From contig JAFWDX010000222.1 of the NCBI GenBank assembly GCA_017515945.1, positions 1-8,110 of the forward strand: a DNA stretch of 8,110 nt. Reading direction: 5' to 3'. The notes beneath the pieces were generated by a model, which ran no database searches, was not told where the DNA came from, and saw nothing but the letters and a program-made list of their open reading frames with translations. Origin of the DNA: Blautia sp. Lineage in GTDB: Bacteria > Bacillota > Clostridia > Lachnospirales > Lachnospiraceae. A program made the position numbers and the translations under genes. Positions 6,969 through 8,110 of the stretch are shown one piece after another. Position 1 is the stretch's first letter. Each line of letters starts with the position of its first letter.

Positions 6969-7271
6969 TTCGAATACGATCTCGTTGTCCTTAACCAGGC
7001 CAAGCTTTTCCCGGGCGATCTGCTCGATATACGCATCTGTCTCCATATACGTGCGGAGCTTCTCTATCTCCCCGGTACGATCGTGCTCCTCCTCAATACG
7101 CCGTTCAAGAGTGGCTACGCGTTCATCATACTGACGGATCATCGAGGTGAGATCCTCGCTCTGCCTCATCATGATGAGCAGGAGGACAAAAACCGTCAGA
7201 ATAATGCAGAGCATACCCATCCGGTTGTAAGCTTTATTCTTTTTTTTCGTTTTGCTCCCCTTATTTGCCAA
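6957..7271 (-). CDS. divIC: Septum formation initiator, DivIC/FtsB family
   Basis: This small bitopic division protein works with DivIB and FtsL at the septum to activate cell-wall synthesis. The 104 residues show a lysine-rich cytoplasmic tail (KGSKTKKKNKAYNR), one transmembrane helix near 18-35 (MGMLCIILTVFVLLLIMM), a charged coiled coil near 38-74, and the family's C-terminal signature YIEQIAREKLGLVKDNEIVF (81-100). I chose TTG 7271-7269 because GGGGAG sits about 7 nt upstream. An in-frame GTG at 7343 would add 24 residues, but it has no ribosome-binding site and its first codons come from an inserted repeat. The gene has its own promoter upstream and a terminator downstream. In spore formers yabP and yabQ usually precede it and spoIIE follows; none is present here. 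Confidence 0.88.
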   Translation of the reverse strand: MANKGSKTKKKNKAYNRMGMLCIILTVFVLLLIMMRQSEDLTSMIRQYDERVATLERRIEEEHDRTGEIEKLRTYMETDAYIEQIAREKLGLVKDNEIVFEEEG

Positions 7272-7319
7272 TGTTACTCTCCCCGCTCCGGTCCCGCTCC
7301 CCTTCAGTCTCGCAGCTTG

Positions 7320-7369
7320 AATGCCATGTAACTGTTCAGTCACAAGTTTCTACACATTTACAATGCTAT
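7320..7369. mobile_element. 34-bp GTAA-ended palindromic element in the divIC leader, with 8-bp flanking repeats (7/8 match)
   Basis: The element itself is 7328-7361. It starts GTAACTGTTCAGTCACAAG and ends CACATTTAC, and its termini pair at 7 of 8 bases. It is flanked by AATGCCAT (7320-7327) and AATGCTAT (7362-7369), a one-mismatch direct repeat that fits an aged target-site duplication. It lies downstream of the divIC promoter, so it would be in the 5' untranslated region and form a hairpin in the mRNA. It carries a GTG codon that opens a false N-terminal extension of divIC. Confidence 0.68.
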
Positions 7370-7376
7370 CACGTTT

Positions 7377-7405
7377 ATTTTAGCTCTTTTTCCCTGAAAG
7401 TGCAA
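7377..7405 (-). promoter_or_regulatory. Sigma-A promoter for divIC
   Basis: On the minus strand, TTGCAC (7405-7400) and TAAAAT (7382-7377) are separated by exactly 17 nt, close to the consensus. It lies just downstream of the rqcP terminator and points to divIC. Transcription would begin near 7370, at the edge of the inserted repeat. Confidence 0.75.
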
Positions 7406-7426
7406 CCATCGTTTTCGTATTCAAAG

Positions 7427-7466
7427 AAAAAAGGACGATTCCCCTGAATCCACAGGCAAACCGTCC
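7427..7466 (-). terminator. Intrinsic terminator after rqcP
   Basis: On the minus strand, GGACGGTTTGCCTG pairs with CAGGGGAATCGTCC, with one mismatch and two G-U pairs, around the loop TGGATT. Six T residues follow (plus-strand 7432-7427). It lies 20 nt after the rqcP stop and closes the hup-rqcP unit. A T-run also follows the hairpin on the plus strand, so it could work in both directions. Confidence 0.85.
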
Positions 7467-7485
7467 CTGTTTTTCTGATAGTTGT

Positions 7486-7725
7486 TTACAGGTATTTGTA
7501 GAGATTTTCCGCTTCTTCCTTGCGCACAGTCTCTTTGATATCCATAACCTGTACCCGCACATTGCGCGTACCGAACTGTATCTCGATCTCATCGCCTATG
7601 CTGACAGGCGCGCTGGCTCTGGCAGTCTTGCCGTTAAGCAGCACCCGGCCTGCATCGCAGGCTTCATTCGCCACCGTCCGTCTCACGATCAGACGGGACA
7701 CTTTAAGATATTTATCCAGCCGCAT
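7486..7725 (-). CDS. rqcP: S4-domain RNA-binding protein RqcP (YabO / Hsp15-like)
   Basis: RqcP binds stalled 50S-peptidyl-tRNA complexes with RqcH and helps move the tRNA during alanine tailing in bacterial ribosome quality control. The 79 residues are nearly all S4 domain: MRLDKYLKVSRLIVRRTVAN at the start, then the conserved AGRVLLNGK near 25-33, and SIGDEIEIQF near 42-51. A charged tail ends in ENLYKYL. The ATG at 7725-7723 lies 24 nt after the HU stop codon, with only a weak GGGT-type ribosome-binding site, so translation may partly depend on coupling or on the abundant HU transcript. A terminator follows at once. In B. subtilis this gene (yabO) is followed by yabP, yabQ and divIC; here only divIC follows. 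Confidence 0.92.
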   Translation of the reverse strand: MRLDKYLKVSRLIVRRTVANEACDAGRVLLNGKTARASAPVSIGDEIEIQFGTRNVRVQVMDIKETVRKEEAENLYKYL

Positions 7726-7749
7726 GGTTTCTGACCCGAATGCAGCTGA

Positions 7750-8025
7750 TCAGTCTTTGACTGCATCTTTGAGAGCTTTGCCGGCCTTAAAACGGGGAGC
7801 TTTGGATGCGGGGATCTGGATCTCCTCTTTGGTGGACGGATTACGTCCGACTCTGGCCGCGCGCTCTGCAACGTCAAAGGTACCAAAGCCTACAAGCTGA
7901 ACCTTTTCACCCTCATTGAGCTCTTTGGTGACCACATCGATAAAAGAATTGAGGACAGCCTCTACGTCCTTTTTGGTCAGATTGGTCTGGGCTACCATTT
8001 CAGCTACGAGTTCTTGCTTATTCAT
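7750..8025 (-). CDS. hup: DNA-binding protein HU
   Basis: HU is an abundant, dimeric nucleoid protein that bends and compacts DNA without strong sequence preference. The 91 residues are the standard length, starting [20 protein letters not shown]. The family signature runs from [19 protein letters not shown] to [20 protein letters not shown], including the Arg-rich beta-arm and the RNP tip that intercalates DNA. The ATG at 8025-8023 follows a very strong AAGGAGG about 11 nt upstream. An open frame extends 24 codons further, but that is the leader and promoter region. A near-perfect sigma-A promoter lies upstream, consistent with high expression. It is the first gene of a two-gene unit with rqcP. 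Confidence 0.97.
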   Translation of the reverse strand: MNKQELVAEMVAQTNLTKKDVEAVLNSFIDVVTKELNEGEKVQLVGFGTFDVAERAARVGRNPSTKEEIQIPASKAPRFKAGKALKDAVKD

Positions 8026-8052
8026 GTTGTGAATATCCTCCTTCACAGAAAC

Positions 8053-8066
8053 TTCGTTTGTACGAA
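8053..8066. repeat. Short dyad at the predicted HU transcription start
   Basis: TTCGT at 8053-8057 and ACGAA at 8062-8066 form a 5-bp inverted repeat around TTGT, overlapping the expected transcription start of hup. It could be an operator or a small 5' hairpin, but it is short enough to be chance. Confidence 0.25.
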
Positions 8067-8068
8067 CG

Positions 8069-8097
8069 ACTATAATCCTTTTTCCGCGTCCTGTCAA
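8069..8097 (-). promoter_or_regulatory. Strong sigma-A promoter for hup-rqcP
   Basis: On the minus strand a perfect TTGACA (8097-8092) and a TATAGT -10 box (8074-8069) are separated by exactly 17 nt. Transcription would start near 8062, leaving a leader of about 37 nt that contains the AAGGAGG site of hup. Confidence 0.85.
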
Positions 8098-8110
8098 GAA
8101 AAGCTTGTCA

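Noticed and set aside
8026..8097. Extension of HU to a start near 8097
   Set aside because: The extra 24 codons overlap the promoter and leader. The ATG at 8025 has a strong AAGGAGG site and gives the standard 91-residue HU.
1..8110. tRNA, rRNA, CRISPR array or complete insertion sequence
   Set aside because: No cloverleaf, rRNA block, regularly spaced repeats or transposase gene was found; the only mobile-type DNA is the short GTAA-ended elements.

Overview
The window is about 8.1 kb of a low-to-mid GC Gram-positive anaerobe, most likely a member of the Lachnospiraceae (Bacillota, Clostridia). The reasons are the gene order hup - rqcP - divIC - tilS - hpt - ftsH, the protein styles, strong Shine-Dalgarno sites with some GTG/TTG starts, and a clostridial GH13 enzyme. 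Every gene I can support is on the minus strand, so the region reads from right to left.

Right end (about 7271-8110): a near-consensus sigma-A promoter drives the DNA-binding protein HU and, 24 nt later, the small S4-domain protein RqcP. A rho-independent terminator closes this unit. A second good promoter then drives divIC, which encodes a cell-division coiled-coil membrane protein. A strong terminator follows divIC and ends almost on top of the tilS ribosome-binding site.

Middle (about 2855-6837): tilS (tRNA-Ile lysidine synthetase), hpt (hypoxanthine phosphoribosyltransferase) and ftsH (membrane AAA protease) form the tight gene trio known from many Firmicutes. In the cluster as known from B. 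subtilis and spore-forming clostridia, yabP and yabQ lie between rqcP and divIC, and spoIIE lies between divIC and tilS. All three sporulation genes are absent here, which suggests a non-sporulating lineage or relocation of these genes.

Left (1-2675): a cytoplasmic GH13 alpha-glucan hydrolase of the neopullulanase/maltogenic amylase type follows ftsH. Its C-terminal beta domain is cut off by an in-frame TAG codon, and an intact 70-codon stretch continues in the same frame to a TGA. Beyond it, running off the left edge, is the N-terminal part of a probable AraC-type regulator whose start lies in an mRNA hairpin.

The most striking non-coding content is a family of short palindromic elements with GTAA-type ends. 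One is a 143-bp unit between ftsH and the amylase, flanked by a perfect 8-bp direct repeat. Two are 34-bp versions: one in the divIC leader, with flanking 8-mers matching 7 of 8, and one exactly at the divIC stop codon, with flanks matching 6 of 8. GTAA ends with 8-bp target duplications are features of IS66-family transposition, so these look like tiny IS66-mobilised non-autonomous elements. Removing them in silico restores a 28-nt ftsH-amylase spacing and an unchanged DivIC C-terminus.
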